Part shown: positions 34,095 to 41,928 of the stretch, one piece after another
Numbering within the stretch: the first letter of the stretch is position 1
Layout of the letters: each line of letters opens with the position of its first letter
Assembly: GCF_009725205.1 (NCBI RefSeq)
Contig: NZ_WNZY01000001.1
Location: 248,001-312,000 of the forward strand
DNA length: 64,000 nt
Reading direction: 5' to 3'
From: Paenibacillus timonensis
Lineage (GTDB): Bacteria; Bacillota; Bacilli; Paenibacillales; Paenibacillaceae
Position numbers and translations under genes: made by a program
Notes under the pieces: model-generated
Told to the model about the DNA's origin: nothing
The model's database searches: none
Seen by the model: only the letters and a program-made list of their open reading frames with translations

Positions 34095-34751
34095 TTATTT
34101 TTTCTCCTGCAAAAAAACCTTAATCTTCTCCAGCGTTGCGGCGGGATCGATATTTTGCAGCAAATAGTCGGACTCTTTCTTGTAAACGACCTGCTCGGAG
34201 TAGTTCCGTAAATACTCTTCGATCACCTCGGGCGGGGCCCCCTCCCGTTCCTCGCGTAGCCGAATGTCCTCCTTTGTCACATAGAGGAAAATCCGGATCG
34301 CCTGCGACCCAAACCGTTTCCGGAACGCCTGCAAGCCATCATGATTCACGACGACGACCGCCGCACCATGTTGTTCCAGCGATTCGATTAGTTCATGCTC
34401 CGTGATTCCGTAGCTGCCGCGCTCCAGGCGGACGCTTTGGGTAAACGCCTGCCTGCCGAGCATCGTTTGAAAATCCGCATCGGAGATAAAACGGTAGTGC
34501 TCACCGTCCTTCTCCCCTGGGCGTTTCGCCCGCGTGGTATAAGGAAGGACATAAGGAAGGCCCAGGTCGGTGCTGAGCTGCTTGGCGATACTCTTGCGGC
34601 CCGAACCACTCGTGCCGGTAATGACGATCACTTTGGGCTGCGAAGTGCGCTCCTCCTCCAGGCCCGCGTCATTGGGCTTGTCAGAAGATGCTTCAGCCTC
34701 GTTGCGGGCAAGGCCTTGGGTTGTTTTCGAGCCTTTCAGCCATTTCCACAT
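34095..34751 (-). CDS. Guanylate-kinase-like protein with altered P-loop
   Basis: A protein of 218 residues. After a hydrophilic extension of about 38 residues comes a P-loop GTSGSGRKSIAKQL and the GMP-binding region YTTRAKRPGEKDGEHYRF (residues ~75-92), as in guanylate kinases. At the position of the Walker A lysine the residue is Arg, followed by Lys (GSGRKS against GVGKGT in Gmk). The later lid region RLREEREGAPPEVIEEYL also differs from Gmk's R-x(2)-R pattern. It is probably a paralogue rather than the essential Gmk; the function is unproven. The start ATG 34751 has GGAG five bases upstream. Confidence 0.75.
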   Translation of the reverse strand: MWKWLKGSKTTQGLARNEAEASSDKPNDAGLEEERTSQPKVIVITGTSGSGRKSIAKQLSTDLGLPYVLPYTTRAKRPGEKDGEHYRFISDADFQTMLGRQAFTQSVRLERGSYGITEHELIESLEQHGAAVVVVNHDGLQAFRKRFGSQAIRIFLYVTKEDIRLREEREGAPPEVIEEYLRNYSEQVVYKKESDYLLQNIDPAATLEKIKVFLQEKK

Positions 34752-34908
34752 CGCGTCTCCATGCGCGTTATCCGGGTTCGATTCCTATCCTCGCCGGCAG
34801 AACCGCACGGATTCACCTCCTTCGCCATGTCTATACTTCCTATGTCGGCAAAAAGAGGAAAAAATTGAATGATCCCGATTCGCTCCACCATTGATCTAAG
34901 CAGCTACC

Positions 34909-36021
34909 TCAAAACACCCGGCGTGCGGTCACGAACCGCTTTTTCCACTGGCCATCAAACGCCTCGATATGGACTCCTTGCTCTTTGGAATAGGTGTGCA
35001 GAATCTGATTGTCGCCAATATAGATGCCGACGTGGCCGATATCCAGACCCCGCGCACTGAAGAACAACAGGTCTCCCTTGCGCAACTGATCCAGGCTGAC
35101 TTCCGTACCTTCCTTGGCTTGATCATACGAAACGCGCGGAAGCTCGATCGAAAGAATCTGCTCGTACACCCGATTCACAAAAGAGGAGCAGTCGAACGTT
35201 TTCGTTTGGTTGGGAGATGCTCCGAATTCGTAAGGCGTACCTTCAAACGTTTTGCCGTAAGCGATCAGCTCGTCCGCCTGCTTGTCCGCAAGGGTGTCGC
35301 TCCGATAGTCGGTGTATTTCGGCTTGGCCGATACATAACCGGAGCGTCCGTCCGGGGTTCGCACCTCCAGCCAGAGCGCACCGGCTTCGCGAACGACATG
35401 TAGCTTGCTGCCGGTGGGCAGCAGCTCCTCACCGACCGTTTCGCTCCCGGCATCCGGCGCACTGCGCAGATTGACGCCCCAAGCGATGGTGGTTTCGTAT
35501 GTAAACGCCGAAGTGATTCGCACCGTGTGGTGATCGCCGTCCCAGACGACATCGCTGCCGAGCGCTTCGCTTACGAACCGTAGAGGAACCAGCGAATAAC
35601 CGTCCGCGATCTGCCCGGGTACCGGCAGCGTGAGGAGCTGGCCGTTCAACTGAGCCGTGGGGTCGCCAATGCGGTAAACGAGCGTCATTTGGCCTCGGGT
35701 GGCCGTGACGGTCTTGCTGGTATCGTCCCAGGCCAGCTTGGCGCCCAGCGCTTCAAACACGTCACGGATAGGGAGCAGGACGCTGCCGTTCACCAGCAAG
35801 GGGAGCGTCTCCGTTTGCAGCGGCCGCCCGTCGAGCTCAATCGTGATGCCGCCCGTAGAGGCGGTTTGGATCAACGGGGCCGCAGCCACCGCCCCCGAGG
35901 TTCCCAAGGCCGGATCTCCCACGGGCTCCGCACCGGCCGTTCCCGCTTGGGCGGACAATACGAGGGAGGCTGCCAACAGCCAGGTCAGTCCGAGTGTTTT
36001 ATTGTTGAATGGTTTCGTCAT
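34909..36021 (-). CDS. Secreted NlpC/P60 peptidase with copper-amine-oxidase-like and SH3 domains
   Basis: A protein of 370 residues. A signal peptide (about residues 1-31, ending AGAE) is followed by a copper-amine-oxidase N-terminal-like domain in two halves (LPLLVNGSVLLPIRDVFEALGAKLAWDDTSKTVTA and GYSLVPLRFVSEALGSDVVWDGDHHTVRI, residues ~75-170). Next come a bacterial SH3 domain (WGVNLRSAPDAGSETVGE to GRSGYVSAK) and the C-terminal NlpC/P60 domain with the Cys in TFDCSSFVNRVY and the His in GHVGIYIGDNQILHTY. It cleaves peptidoglycan stem peptides outside the cell; the other domains likely bind wall polymers. The start ATG 36021 follows AGGTGATT. Confidence 0.92.
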   Translation of the reverse strand: MTKPFNNKTLGLTWLLAASLVLSAQAGTAGAEPVGDPALGTSGAVAAAPLIQTASTGGITIELDGRPLQTETLPLLVNGSVLLPIRDVFEALGAKLAWDDTSKTVTATRGQMTLVYRIGDPTAQLNGQLLTLPVPGQIADGYSLVPLRFVSEALGSDVVWDGDHHTVRITSAFTYETTIAWGVNLRSAPDAGSETVGEELLPTGSKLHVVREAGALWLEVRTPDGRSGYVSAKPKYTDYRSDTLADKQADELIAYGKTFEGTPYEFGASPNQTKTFDCSSFVNRVYEQILSIELPRVSYDQAKEGTEVSLDQLRKGDLLFFSARGLDIGHVGIYIGDNQILHTYSKEQGVHIEAFDGQWKKRFVTARRVF

Positions 36022-36098
36022 TCTAAATCACCTATTTTCTGGATGGATTTATACTATTGGACGAAATCCAAGCAGATTTGTTGTGTGGAAAATGTTTC

Positions 36099-37391
36099 CT
36101 ACCCCTCTGGATTCAACGAGGTCAACCGTTCCAATCCGTTCATATACTTACGCAGCGCATGAGGGATCCGGATGCTCCCGTCTTCCTCTTGATGATTCTC
36201 CAAGAGCGGGATCAGGATACGCGGCGAAGCGACCATGGTGTTGTTTAACGTGTAGCAGTATTGCAGCTTGCCGTTTTGGTCCTTGTACCGGATATTCGAA
36301 CGGCGGGCTTGGAAGTCGAGCAGTTGCGACGACGAATGGGTCTCCCCGTAGGCCCCACGGCTCGGCATCCACGTTTCGATGTCGTATTGTTTATACGTTT
36401 TTTGCGACATGTCTCCGGTGCACACCGCCATTACCCTGTATGGCAGCTCTAACAGTTGAAGCAGTTCCTCGGCGTTTTGGGTGATTTCCTGAAAGAGCTG
36501 TTCCGACAGCTCCGGGTTGTTTTCGCACAGCACCACTTGCTCGACCTTCGAGAACTGATGCACGCGATACAAGCCATGAACATCCCGTCCGGCCGAGCCA
36601 ACTTCGCTGCGGAAACAAAGCGAGACCGCGGCCAGCTTGATGGGATGGGTGACATCAACGATCTCATGGTCGTAATACGACACGAGCGGAACCTCGGCGG
36701 TGCCAACCAGCCAGCGATCATCCTCGGCCATCCGGTACGTCTGATCTACGCCCAGCGGGAAGAATCCGGTGTTCACGAGCGCCTCCGAGCGTACCATTAA
36801 GGGCACCTCCAGCAGGGTGAATCCTTTCGCCGCAAGCAGATCCACGGCCAGCTGCTGTACCGCCCGGTGCAGCAGAACCCCCGTGCCGCTCAGGTAGTAG
36901 TTGCGGGCGCCAGCCGTTTTGACCCCGCGGGGAATGTCGATCATCCGATGCTGTTCACCGAGGGCGACGTGATCTTGCGGCGTAAATTCAAACGCGGGCG
37001 GTTCTCCGATCTGCTTTACCACGACATTGTCGAGGTCCGACAGGCCCTTGGGCGTATCCGGCGAGACCGGGCTCGGAACAAGCAGCATCAGTCGCCGATA
37101 CTCGCGCCCCGCCTCCTCAAGCTCCTTCTCCAGTCCGCTCAGCCGCCGGTTCAGTTGTTTCACCTCTTCTTTCAAAGCGGCGGCGGCGTCCGGCCCTTGC
37201 TCCCGGATCTGTATCTCAATCTGAGGGGTAAGCCGGTTACGCTCCTGCCGTATCCGTTCCACTTCCTGCAGAAGGGCCCGACGCTGGTCGTCCCAATGCA
37301 ATAGCTCCGGGACCGATAACTCGATCCCTTTGTCCTCCGCCACCTGTTGAACTTGTTCTTGATGCTCCCGAATCCATTTACCGTCTAACAT
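36099..37391 (-). CDS. serS: Seryl-tRNA synthetase (divergent, possibly second copy)
   Basis: A class II aminoacyl-tRNA synthetase of 430 residues. The N-terminal coiled coil (about residues 30-110) holds tRNA-Ser. Motif 2 is CFRSEVGSAGRDVHGLYRVHQFSKVEQ. Motif 3 is TLNNTMVASPRILIPLLENHQEEDGSIRIP, which keeps the Arg but has NNTMVASPR in place of NGSGLAVGR of the usual bacterial enzyme. It therefore looks like a SerRS2-type copy. Second copies can resist seryl-adenylate antibiotics such as albomycin; this is inference. The start ATG 37391 has GGAG ten bases before; longer frames would run through the T-box. Expression is controlled by the leader upstream. Confidence 0.9.
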   Translation of the reverse strand: MLDGKWIREHQEQVQQVAEDKGIELSVPELLHWDDQRRALLQEVERIRQERNRLTPQIEIQIREQGPDAAAALKEEVKQLNRRLSGLEKELEEAGREYRRLMLLVPSPVSPDTPKGLSDLDNVVVKQIGEPPAFEFTPQDHVALGEQHRMIDIPRGVKTAGARNYYLSGTGVLLHRAVQQLAVDLLAAKGFTLLEVPLMVRSEALVNTGFFPLGVDQTYRMAEDDRWLVGTAEVPLVSYYDHEIVDVTHPIKLAAVSLCFRSEVGSAGRDVHGLYRVHQFSKVEQVVLCENNPELSEQLFQEITQNAEELLQLLELPYRVMAVCTGDMSQKTYKQYDIETWMPSRGAYGETHSSSQLLDFQARRSNIRYKDQNGKLQYCYTLNNTMVASPRILIPLLENHQEEDGSIRIPHALRKYMNGLERLTSLNPEG

Positions 37392-37411
37392 GGGTGATCC
37401 GCTCCTTTTTC

Positions 37412-37650
37412 GATGAGAATACAAAAAGCGCCCTTCGTCCGATTGGGACGAGGAGCGCTGTATGCTCGCGGTGCCACCCAAATTGATCAAACCGGCCGGG
37501 CCGGGTTGATCCCCTTTAGTTCCGCGGTAACGGGCGGACCCGGTTAGCTTAGGAGGAGATGATTGCGCGTTTGGCGCGCGGGTTCCCCTTGACGAAAACG
37601 CCTCCGAGTTGGATGCTCTTCATAGGCATGATTCCGAGATATGATTTGTA
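37412..37650 (-). promoter_or_regulatory. T-box riboswitch leader of serS
   Basis: On the minus strand the conserved T-box GGGTGGCACCGCGAGCA lies around 37462-37482. A stem III-like hairpin (GGATCAACC and GGTTTGATC) precedes it. After it an intrinsic terminator forms from AGCGCTCCTCGTCC and GGACGAAGGGCGCT followed by TTTTT (about 37423-37460). Uncharged tRNA-Ser should stabilise the antiterminator. Upstream bases form stem I; I could not fix the specifier codon by eye. A promoter TTGAAT-N18-TATACT precedes it near 37650-37682. Confidence 0.9.
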
Positions 37651-37702
37651 AAGCAGTATAACGTATATGACGTAGAATATTCAAGTGGGAGGGGACAGGA
37701 AA

Positions 37703-38311
37703 ATGAGAAAATTGCTGCTCACCGGGTTTGAACCCTTTGGCGGTGAATCGATCAATCCGGCAGTTGAAGCGGTGCACCGGCTGCAGGGACGTGTGATCGG
37801 TTCCTATGAGGTTATAGGCTTGGAACTACCGACGGTGTTTGGCCAATCGATGGAGCGCCTGCTGGCCGGTATCGAGGAAACGGAGCCGGAGGTGGTGATC
37901 GCGTTAGGGCAAGCCGGTGGACGAAGGGGGATTTCGTTTGAGCGGATCGCCGTCAACCTAAGCGATGCCGCCATCGATGACAATGCGGGGAACCGGCCGG
38001 TGGATGTTCCTGTCGTGCCGGAAGGCCCGGCAGCGTATTGGACCACGCTGCCGGTTAGACGCATGGCCGACCGGCTGCAGGTCGAGGGGATTCCCGCGTC
38101 GCTATCGCTATCAGCCGGTACCTTCGTATGCAACCACTTGTTTTACGGGTTGATGCATCATCTCGCCGTCAGCGGCAAGCCCATCCGGGGTGGGTTCATC
38201 CATATCCCTTACCTCCCGGAGCAGGCGGAGCGACATCCCGGCGCCCCGAGTATGGCGTTGGAGCAGCTGGTTGCCGGCCTGGAGTTGGCGATCAGGGTGA
38301 TGGGGGAGTAA
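37703..38311 (+). CDS. pcp: Pyrrolidone-carboxylate peptidase (pyroglutamyl peptidase I)
   Basis: A protein of 202 residues. The catalytic triad of family C15 is present at the expected positions: Glu80 in GISFERIAVN, Cys143 in GTFVCNHLFY and His167 in GFIHIPYLP. MRKLLLTGFEPFGGESINP and ALGQAGGRRGI are the other family signatures. It removes N-terminal pyroglutamate from peptides in the cytoplasm. The start ATG 37703 follows GGGAGGGG; frames starting earlier lack a ribosome site. Its upstream region overlaps the promoter of the divergent serS leader. Confidence 0.95.
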   Translation: MRKLLLTGFEPFGGESINPAVEAVHRLQGRVIGSYEVIGLELPTVFGQSMERLLAGIEETEPEVVIALGQAGGRRGISFERIAVNLSDAAIDDNAGNRPVDVPVVPEGPAAYWTTLPVRRMADRLQVEGIPASLSLSAGTFVCNHLFYGLMHHLAVSGKPIRGGFIHIPYLPEQAERHPGAPSMALEQLVAGLELAIRVMGE

Positions 38312-38313
38312 CA

Positions 38314-38338
38314 AAATGTTGTACTAATTACAACATTT
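38314..38338. repeat. Fifth AATGTTG palindrome, after pcp
   Basis: AAATGTTGT-ACTAATT-ACAACATTT begins two bases after the pcp stop. It has a 9-bp perfect stem and a 7-base loop, identical in arms and spacing to the array at 27257-27450. It could act as a terminator for pcp, but there is no long T run. Confidence 0.8.
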
Positions 38339-38357
38339 CTCTCATAGGGCAGAGCCG

Positions 38358-39407
38358 CTAAGCGAACGCACCCCCTTCATGCTTCAGCAGCCAGCTTTTG
38401 CGGGACAATCCGCCGCCGTAGCCTCCAAGGTCGCCATTCGCGTTGATGACGCGGTGGCAAGGGATAACAAGGGCCAGTTGATTGGCCCCATTGGCCTGGG
38501 CGACAGCGCGAAAGGCCGACGGACGGCCAACTTCGGCGGCCAGCTCGGCATACGAGCGCGTCTCCCCTGGGGGGATTTGCCGCAGCCGGGCCCATACCTG
38601 CTGCTGAAACGGCGTGCCCAGCAGGCGCAGTGGGGTAACGAACTCGGTCAACCGCCCTTCGAAGTACAGGGCGAGTTCCCGCTCGATCGAGCGGATCGGG
38701 CCGGTGAATCCCGGGATCACCGCGGACTTCGTCCGCTTGCGGAGCCGCTCGACTTCGCGCTCCAGACCGCGGCGGTCCACGAACTCCAGCAGATACAACG
38801 CTTCCTCATCGGCGATCGCGATCATCGGCCCGAGCGGGGTGTCGAGCCACGCCGCCCTTAGCACTCGGCTCTCTTCCAACCGGGTTGGTGCAGCCCCCAT
38901 AATCCGGGAGAAGGCATCCCGGAATCCGCTGCTCGACTCATACCCCATAGCGAGCTGGGCGTCGATGACCGGTCGGCCCGAACGGATGTTACCGAGCGCC
39001 AGACCCATCCGGCGGGCGCGGGCGTATTCCACGAAGGTCATGCCAAAGCGCTTCTTGAACTGGCGGCGCGCCGTGGATGCATCGACGGACAGCTGCCGGA
39101 AGTCTTCGTCCTTCCAGCGCTTCTCCGGATGAGCCTCGACGGCTTCTACCAACTGCCGGACCAAATCGGACACGCGGCTCGGGTGGGATAACGGGCGACA
39201 GCGTTGGCACGGCCGGAACGAGGCGAGTAGCGCTTCTTTGGCTGTTTCGTAAAATTCGCAGTTTTCGAATTTCGGTTTTCGTGCCGGGCAGGTTGGTCGG
39301 CAGAAGACGCCGGTGGTTTTGACACCAACGTAAAATACCCCTTCATACTCCGTTTTTTTCTCCAATAAAGCTTGATAATACTCTTCCTTCCGTTCGGCGA
39401 GAATCAT
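38358..39407 (-). CDS. ada: Ada-type bifunctional alkylation-response regulator and O6-methylguanine-DNA methyltransferase
   Basis: A protein of 349 residues in Ada order. The N-terminal zinc domain has Cys36, Cys40, Cys66 and Cys69 (FCRPTCPARKP and RPCQRC), which take methyl from phosphotriesters. An AraC helix-turn-helix (about residues 80-185, DASTARRQFKKRFGMTFVEYARARRMGLALGNI) binds DNA. The C-terminal transferase carries the active Cys317 in VIPCHRVINANGDLGGYGGG. In E. coli this protein repairs O6-methylguanine and switches on the adaptive response. B. subtilis splits these functions into AdaA and AdaB, whereas here they are fused. The start ATG 39407 is preceded by GGAGGACCCTCCCTCA. It is convergent with pcp. 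Confidence 0.95.
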   Translation of the reverse strand: MILAERKEEYYQALLEKKTEYEGVFYVGVKTTGVFCRPTCPARKPKFENCEFYETAKEALLASFRPCQRCRPLSHPSRVSDLVRQLVEAVEAHPEKRWKDEDFRQLSVDASTARRQFKKRFGMTFVEYARARRMGLALGNIRSGRPVIDAQLAMGYESSSGFRDAFSRIMGAAPTRLEESRVLRAAWLDTPLGPMIAIADEEALYLLEFVDRRGLEREVERLRKRTKSAVIPGFTGPIRSIERELALYFEGRLTEFVTPLRLLGTPFQQQVWARLRQIPPGETRSYAELAAEVGRPSAFRAVAQANGANQLALVIPCHRVINANGDLGGYGGGLSRKSWLLKHEGGAFA

Positions 39408-39589
39408 TGAGGGAGGGTCCTCCTTGTCATCAACTTTGTGTCCCCATTATATCGTTTGCAGCAAGGCGGTGCCGCCGATAATCAGGCATTGATTTTCCGG
39501 TCAAGACTTCCATTGTGGGCAAGGGAGATTTGTTATATGATATCATGGTAAATTGGGTGAACGCGCTAGTATTTGGGGGCCATCCGCAG

Positions 39590-39778
39590 GTCTAACGCCT
39601 ACCACAGCGCTTAAGTCGGCTCAAATCGCCGATTTTGCATTTTAACGCTGCTCACCGTGCTTAAATCTTATTTTTTGAGCCGGAATCAGGTGGTTTAATG
39701 GAAATAGTGATCCACAGCGTCGTTAGAAACGGTACAACGAGGAAATCCTTCAAATAGCGTTTCTCATCCGCGTTAGAG
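39590..39778 (+). repeat. Four-unit inverted repeat element, type I copy C
   Basis: Forward units are at about 39590-39617 (TCTAACGCC...GCGCTTAAGTCGG) and 39640-39668, reverse units at about 39700-39728 (GGAAATAGTG...GTCGTTAGAAAC) and 39750-39778. The pitch is 50 bases within each pair. The sequence is more diverged than copies A and B, but the architecture is the same. It lies in the 480-bp gap between ada and aguA; nothing else is evident there. Confidence 0.75.
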
Positions 39779-39887
39779 CAGTGGGAACAGCCTAAGGGCA
39801 TCCATGACATGGAGAATCACTAGGAGGCTGCCCCGAAATCTAGTTTGAAACGATAAATAAATCATATTTTTGAGCGTGGAGGAAACG

Positions 39888-40931
39888 ATGTATCCTAAAG
39901 ACTTCAACTATAAAATGCCAGCCGAATGGGCGGCACATGAACGCACCTTTATCTCCTGGCCGGTACAGGAGTCGATGGTTTATCCCGACCGGTACGCCGA
40001 AGTGTGCGACGGGTATGCCGAATTCATTACGGCGATCGCTGAATTTGAACCGATCACGGTGGTCGTGAATCCGGACGATTTACAAAAGGTGAAGGCCCGC
40101 TTTGAGCAGGATCCAAACACGGGTCGCATCTCTTATCTGCCGATTGAGCATAACGACGCTTGGCTGCGCGACAACGGCCCGACGTTCCTCGTCAATCCAG
40201 AAGGGGAGCTGGCCGGGGTCAACTGGGGTTTTAACGCCTGGGGCGGCAAATATTCGCCGTGGGATCTGGACGATGCGGTCGCGCCGCAAATCCTTGAAGC
40301 CCTCAAAGTGAAACAATTCGACGCGCCATTGGTGCTCGAGGGCGGCTCCATCCATGCGGACGGAGAAGGTACGCTACTGACTACCGAGGAGTGCCTGCTG
40401 AACAAGAACCGCAACCCGCACATGAGCCGGGAAGAGATCGAGGCGGCGGTCAAGAGCTTTACGAACGTCGACCAAATCATCTGGCTGAAACGCGGTCTGA
40501 GCGGGGACGAAACGGACGGACATATCGACAACGTGGCTTGCTTCGCCGCGCCGGGCAAGGTCATCCTGCAAGTATGCGACGATCCCAGCGACGAGAACTA
40601 TGCCATTACGCAGGAAAATATCGCGATCCTTAGCGAAGCAACGGACGCCCAAGGCCGCAAGCTGGAGATCCTTCCGATCCCGCAGCCGCCACAGGCGTTC
40701 TACGAAGACAGCCGTCTGACGCTGAGTTATTTGAACTTTTATTTCGTCAACGGCGGCATTATTTTGCCGGTCTTTGGCGGGGCTGCGGCGGAAACCGACC
40801 GCCAGGCCGTGAAGGTGCTGAGCGAGGCGTTCCCGGATCGCAAGATCCGTACCGTCGACGGCATGGCCATCATCCGCGAAGGCGGCAACGTGCATTGCAC
40901 GACGCAGCAAATGGCGGCAAGACGCCCATAA
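39888..40931 (+). CDS. aguA: Agmatine deiminase
   Basis: A protein of 347 residues of the porphyromonas-type arginine deiminase fold. MPAEWAAHERTFISWP at the start and NDAWLRDNGPTF are family motifs, and the catalytic Cys337 lies in GNVHCTTQQ near the end. GLSGDETDGHIDNVACF gives the catalytic His and Asp residues. It hydrolyses agmatine to N-carbamoylputrescine and ammonia, the first step of putrescine synthesis from agmatine. The start ATG 39888 follows GGAGG; an upstream GTG-type extension is unlikely. The second-step enzyme is encoded 30 bases downstream in the same operon. Confidence 0.95.
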   Translation: MYPKDFNYKMPAEWAAHERTFISWPVQESMVYPDRYAEVCDGYAEFITAIAEFEPITVVVNPDDLQKVKARFEQDPNTGRISYLPIEHNDAWLRDNGPTFLVNPEGELAGVNWGFNAWGGKYSPWDLDDAVAPQILEALKVKQFDAPLVLEGGSIHADGEGTLLTTEECLLNKNRNPHMSREEIEAAVKSFTNVDQIIWLKRGLSGDETDGHIDNVACFAAPGKVILQVCDDPSDENYAITQENIAILSEATDAQGRKLEILPIPQPPQAFYEDSRLTLSYLNFYFVNGGIILPVFGGAAAETDRQAVKVLSEAFPDRKIRTVDGMAIIREGGNVHCTTQQMAARRP

Positions 40932-40961
40932 ACTTTTAGCGAAAGGGGTTCGATCTACGAC

Positions 40962-41840
40962 ATGAGAAACGTCAAAGTGGCAGCAACGCAAATGAGCTGC
41001 TCGTCCAACAGAGAAGAGAACATCGCCAAAGCCGATCAACTGGTTCGACAAGCGGCGGCGCAAGGGGCACAGATTATATTGCTGCAGGAGCTGTTCGAAA
41101 CCCCTTATTTCTGCCAAAAAGAAAAGTCCGACTACTACGTCTATGCGACGGAGATGGAGGAGAACGCAGCGATCCAGCATTTCCGTAATGTGGCCAAGGA
41201 GCTGGAAGTGGTTCTTCCGATCAGCTTCTATGAGAAAAAGAACAACGCCCGTTACAACTCGCTGGCCGTGATCGACGCCGACGGCGAGGTCCTCGGACGT
41301 TACCGCAAGAGCCATATCCCGGACGGACCGGGGTATGAGGAGAAGTTTTATTTTAATCCGGGGGATACCGGGTTTAAAGTGTGGAAGACGCGTTACGCGA
41401 AGATTGGCGTCGGCGTCTGTTGGGATCAGTGGTATCCGGAGGCTGCCCGCTGCATGGCGCTGATGGGCGCCGAGCTGCTGTTCTATCCGACGGCGATCGG
41501 CTCCGAACCGCAGGACGGTTCGATCGACTCCAAGGATCACTGGCAAATGTGCATGCTGGGGCATGCCGCTTCCAACCTGATGCCGGTGATCGCTTCGAAT
41601 CGCGTCGGCACGGAAACCGACGAAGAGTCGAGCATCACCTTCTACGGCTCGTCCTTCATCGCCGGGCCGCAAGGCAACAAAGTCGCGGAAGCCGACCGTG
41701 CGGAGGAGACCGTGCTGGTGGCGGAATTTGACCTCGACCAGCTGGAGATCCAGCGGATCGAATGGGGGATTTTCCGCGATCGTCGGCCGGATCTCTACAA
41801 GATCATCACCTCTTACGACGGCGAGCTTCGCATCGACTAA
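40962..41840 (+). CDS. aguB: N-carbamoylputrescine amidohydrolase
   Basis: A protein of 292 residues of the nitrilase superfamily. The catalytic Glu43 is in LLQELFETPYF, the Lys in GRYRKSHIPDGPGYEEKFYF and the Cys in GVGVCWDQWYPEAAR, the last two diagnostic for AguB. It converts N-carbamoylputrescine to putrescine, CO2 and ammonia. With aguA upstream this makes a complete two-enzyme route; the arginine decarboxylase that supplies agmatine is not in the window. A terminator follows. Confidence 0.95.
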   Translation: MRNVKVAATQMSCSSNREENIAKADQLVRQAAAQGAQIILLQELFETPYFCQKEKSDYYVYATEMEENAAIQHFRNVAKELEVVLPISFYEKKNNARYNSLAVIDADGEVLGRYRKSHIPDGPGYEEKFYFNPGDTGFKVWKTRYAKIGVGVCWDQWYPEAARCMALMGAELLFYPTAIGSEPQDGSIDSKDHWQMCMLGHAASNLMPVIASNRVGTETDEESSITFYGSSFIAGPQGNKVAEADRAEETVLVAEFDLDQLEIQRIEWGIFRDRRPDLYKIITSYDGELRID

Positions 41841-41865
41841 ACCGCATAGGCAACGCCAGATCGTG

Positions 41866-41905
41866 AAGCCCCCAATTCCACCGTATTTTGTGATTGGGGG
41901 CTTTT
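41866..41905. terminator. Rho-independent terminator after aguB
   Basis: AAGCCCCCAAT pairs with ATTGGGGGCTT over an 18-base loop, followed by TTTT. Confidence 0.85.
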
Positions 41906-41928
41906 GCCGATGAGGCGAAGCCGGCGGG

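Noticed and set aside
37392..37490. A longer serS start adding 33 residues.
   Set aside because: The extra codons translate the T-box antiterminator and terminator, and the first good ribosome site serves ATG 37391.
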